From: Comamonadaceae bacterium
GTDB lineage: Bacteria; Pseudomonadota; Gammaproteobacteria; Burkholderiales; Burkholderiaceae_C
Length of the DNA: 6,727 bases
Assembly (NCBI GenBank): GCA_947454585.1
Contig: CANGML010000094.1
Coordinates: 1 to 6,727 of the forward strand
Direction of reading: 5' to 3'
The notes under the pieces were generated by a model. It saw only the letters and a list, made by a program, of their open reading frames with translations. It searched no databases and was not told the DNA's origin. Shown one piece after another: positions 5,776 through 6,727 of this stretch; within the stretch, counting starts at the first letter, position 1, and every line of letters begins with the position of its first letter. A program made the translations under genes and the position numbers.

Positions 5776-6317
5776 TGCGCAGGAACAGGCAGCGGTGCTG
5801 CTGGTTCTTTGCTGCGTTCGCGGATTTTCTTCTCCAGATCCGCACGACGCTGAGCAGCCTCACGCTGCTTTTGTTCATACTCGCCACGCTTGCTGCCCTG
5901 CAAGGTATGGTCGGTTTGCTTTTGTGCGTTGACCTCTGCACGTTCTTTGGAGGCTGCGACCCGCTCAGCACGCTCAGCCTCTAGCCGTTGAAGCTCCGCC
6001 TCACTGGTGCGGTCCGCCAATTTTTTCTTCGCCTCTTCTGTTTGAATTTGGCGTTCTAACTTGTTGAAGCTGATTTCCTCTTTGCGCAAGACATTGTTGG
6101 CATCGATACGACGATCACGTGCTTGAAGACGACAAGAGTTCACATCAAACGCCTGATAGCAACGCGTGATGGCTTGGTTGTATTGCTCTTCAAGTTGTTG
6201 ACGTGCTTTGGTGAGGCGATCACGTTCGAGTTGACGCGCCTCCTCTGTGGCGAGCCCCTCATCTGCCCTTGCCACCAGGCAAGTACAAGCCAAAAAGATC
6301 AGCAACCAGGCTTTCAT
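5772..6317 (-). CDS. Secreted coiled-coil protein of unknown function between zapE and yoaA
   Basis: I do not recognise this 181-residue protein. Residues 1-18 look like a Sec signal peptide: Lys2, a hydrophobic core, and a likely cut after ARA before Asp19. The mature product is therefore probably periplasmic. From about 25 to 168 it is extremely rich in Glu, Lys, Arg, Gln and Ala, without Pro or Gly breaks for long stretches, as in a long helix or coiled coil (for example AELQRLEAERAERVAASKER). Two cysteines, Cys53 and Cys62 in RCYQAFDVNSC, could form a disulphide. The end is Pro-rich (AAPLPVPAQ). The ATG overlaps the zapE stop by 4 bases and its own stop overlaps the yoaA start by 4 bases, so it is a real coupled operon member. 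A resemblance to TolA-like helical segments is compositional only. A role at the envelope or division site is a guess from the neighbouring zapE. Confidence 0.88.
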   Translation of the reverse strand: MKAWLLIFLACTCLVARADEGLATEEARQLERDRLTKARQQLEEQYNQAITRCYQAFDVNSCRLQARDRRIDANNVLRKEEISFNKLERQIQTEEAKKKLADRTSEAELQRLEAERAERVAASKERAEVNAQKQTDHTLQGSKRGEYEQKQREAAQRRADLEKKIRERSKEPAAPLPVPAQ

Positions 6318-6727
6318 GTCAGCGTCGTATCTACAGTGCGACGCTCAAGCGCCAAAAACTCCGCCGATTGCATTTCATTCAACCGCGAGACCGTGCGTGG
6401 GAACTCATGTGCCATCGGGCCTTCGGTGTAGAGCGCTTCGGGGGGAACAGCCGCAGACATCATCAGCTTGACGCGGCGGTCGTACAGCACGTCCACCAGC
6501 CACGTGAAACGACGTGCCTCCGCCGCCTTGTTCACGGGCATCAGTGGCACATCACTGAGCAGCACCGTGTGGAACTGACTGGCGATTTCCAAATAATCAT
6601 TTTGTGAACGAGGGCCGCCGCACAGCTCTTTGAAGTCAAACCACACCACACCGCCCGCACGACGGCGCGCTTTGATTTGGCGGGCTTCGATGTGCAGCAC
6701 GGGGTCTTCGTCTTGACACTCGGCCAA
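6314..6727 (-). CDS. zapE: Cell division protein ZapE / AFG1-family ATPase (C-terminal part)
   Basis: C-terminal 137 residues of ZapE, an AFG1-like P-loop ATPase that interacts with FtsZ and affects the Z ring in E. coli. The frame is open to base 6727, so the N-terminus and both Walker motifs lie outside the window; the first visible codon, TTG, is internal, not a start. Recognition rests on the conserved series VWFDFKELCGGPRSQNDYLE (28-47 of the fragment), FHTVLLSDVPLM (52-63), EARRFTWLVDVLYDRRVKL (70-88), MSAAVPPEALY (90-100) and FPRTVSRLNEMQSAEFL (109-125). The stop codon overlaps the start of the downstream secreted-protein gene by 4 bases (ATGA). From general knowledge of beta-proteobacteria, the 2-oxoglutarate dehydrogenase genes often lie upstream of zapE; this cannot be seen here. 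Confidence 0.93.
   Translation of the reverse strand: MAECQDEDPVLHIEARQIKARRRAGGVVWFDFKELCGGPRSQNDYLEIASQFHTVLLSDVPLMPVNKAAEARRFTWLVDVLYDRRVKLMMSAAVPPEALYTEGPMAHEFPRTVSRLNEMQSAEFLALERRTVDTTLT

Noticed and set aside
5756..5984. Several short overlapping frames on both strands around the yoaA start
   Set aside because: They are alternative frames of the secreted coiled-coil gene and the yoaA start. None has a recognisable motif, and the ATGA junction explains the region.

Overview
This window is ordinary chromosomal housekeeping DNA from a betaproteobacterium. It is most likely Burkholderiales, and probably a Comamonadaceae-like lineage (Limnohabitans, Rhodoferax, Curvibacter and relatives). 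That placement rests on recognisable protein families, moderately high GC by eye and a divergent rluD/bamD pair. It is an inference, not a search result. I see no tRNA, rRNA, CRISPR array, insertion sequence, phage gene or integration scar.

Left block, minus strand (1-2889): rluD, then a 155-base gap, then scpB and rluB. scpB and rluB overlap by 11 bases; rluB runs off the left edge. Two 23S rRNA pseudouridine synthases (RluD for helix 69, RluB for the peptidyl-transferase region) thus flank a chromosome-segregation subunit (ScpB). Its usual partner ScpA is not in the window, and neither is pgeF, which often follows rluD in related bacteria.

Centre, plus strand (2901-3710): bamD, an outer-membrane lipoprotein of the beta-barrel assembly machine. 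Its GTG start lies only 11 bases from the TTG start of rluD. The two ribosome-binding sites sit on opposite strands of one palindrome.

Right block, minus strand (3682-6727): a three-gene operon transcribed leftward: zapE (C-terminal part only), then an unrecognised secreted coiled-coil protein, then a YoaA-type DinG-family iron-sulphur helicase. Both junctions are 4-base ATGA overlaps, so translation is probably coupled. The last codons of the helicase gene overlap the end of bamD convergently. A perfect 10-bp hairpin lies just after the bamD stop, inside the helicase coding sequence.

The genes cover cell-envelope and division work (bamD, zapE, the coiled-coil protein), DNA maintenance (yoaA, scpB) and ribosome maturation (rluB, rluD). 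I did not find a new biological system. The points worth a second look are the uncharacterised periplasmic protein, the very compact divergent and convergent junctions, and the non-ATG starts.
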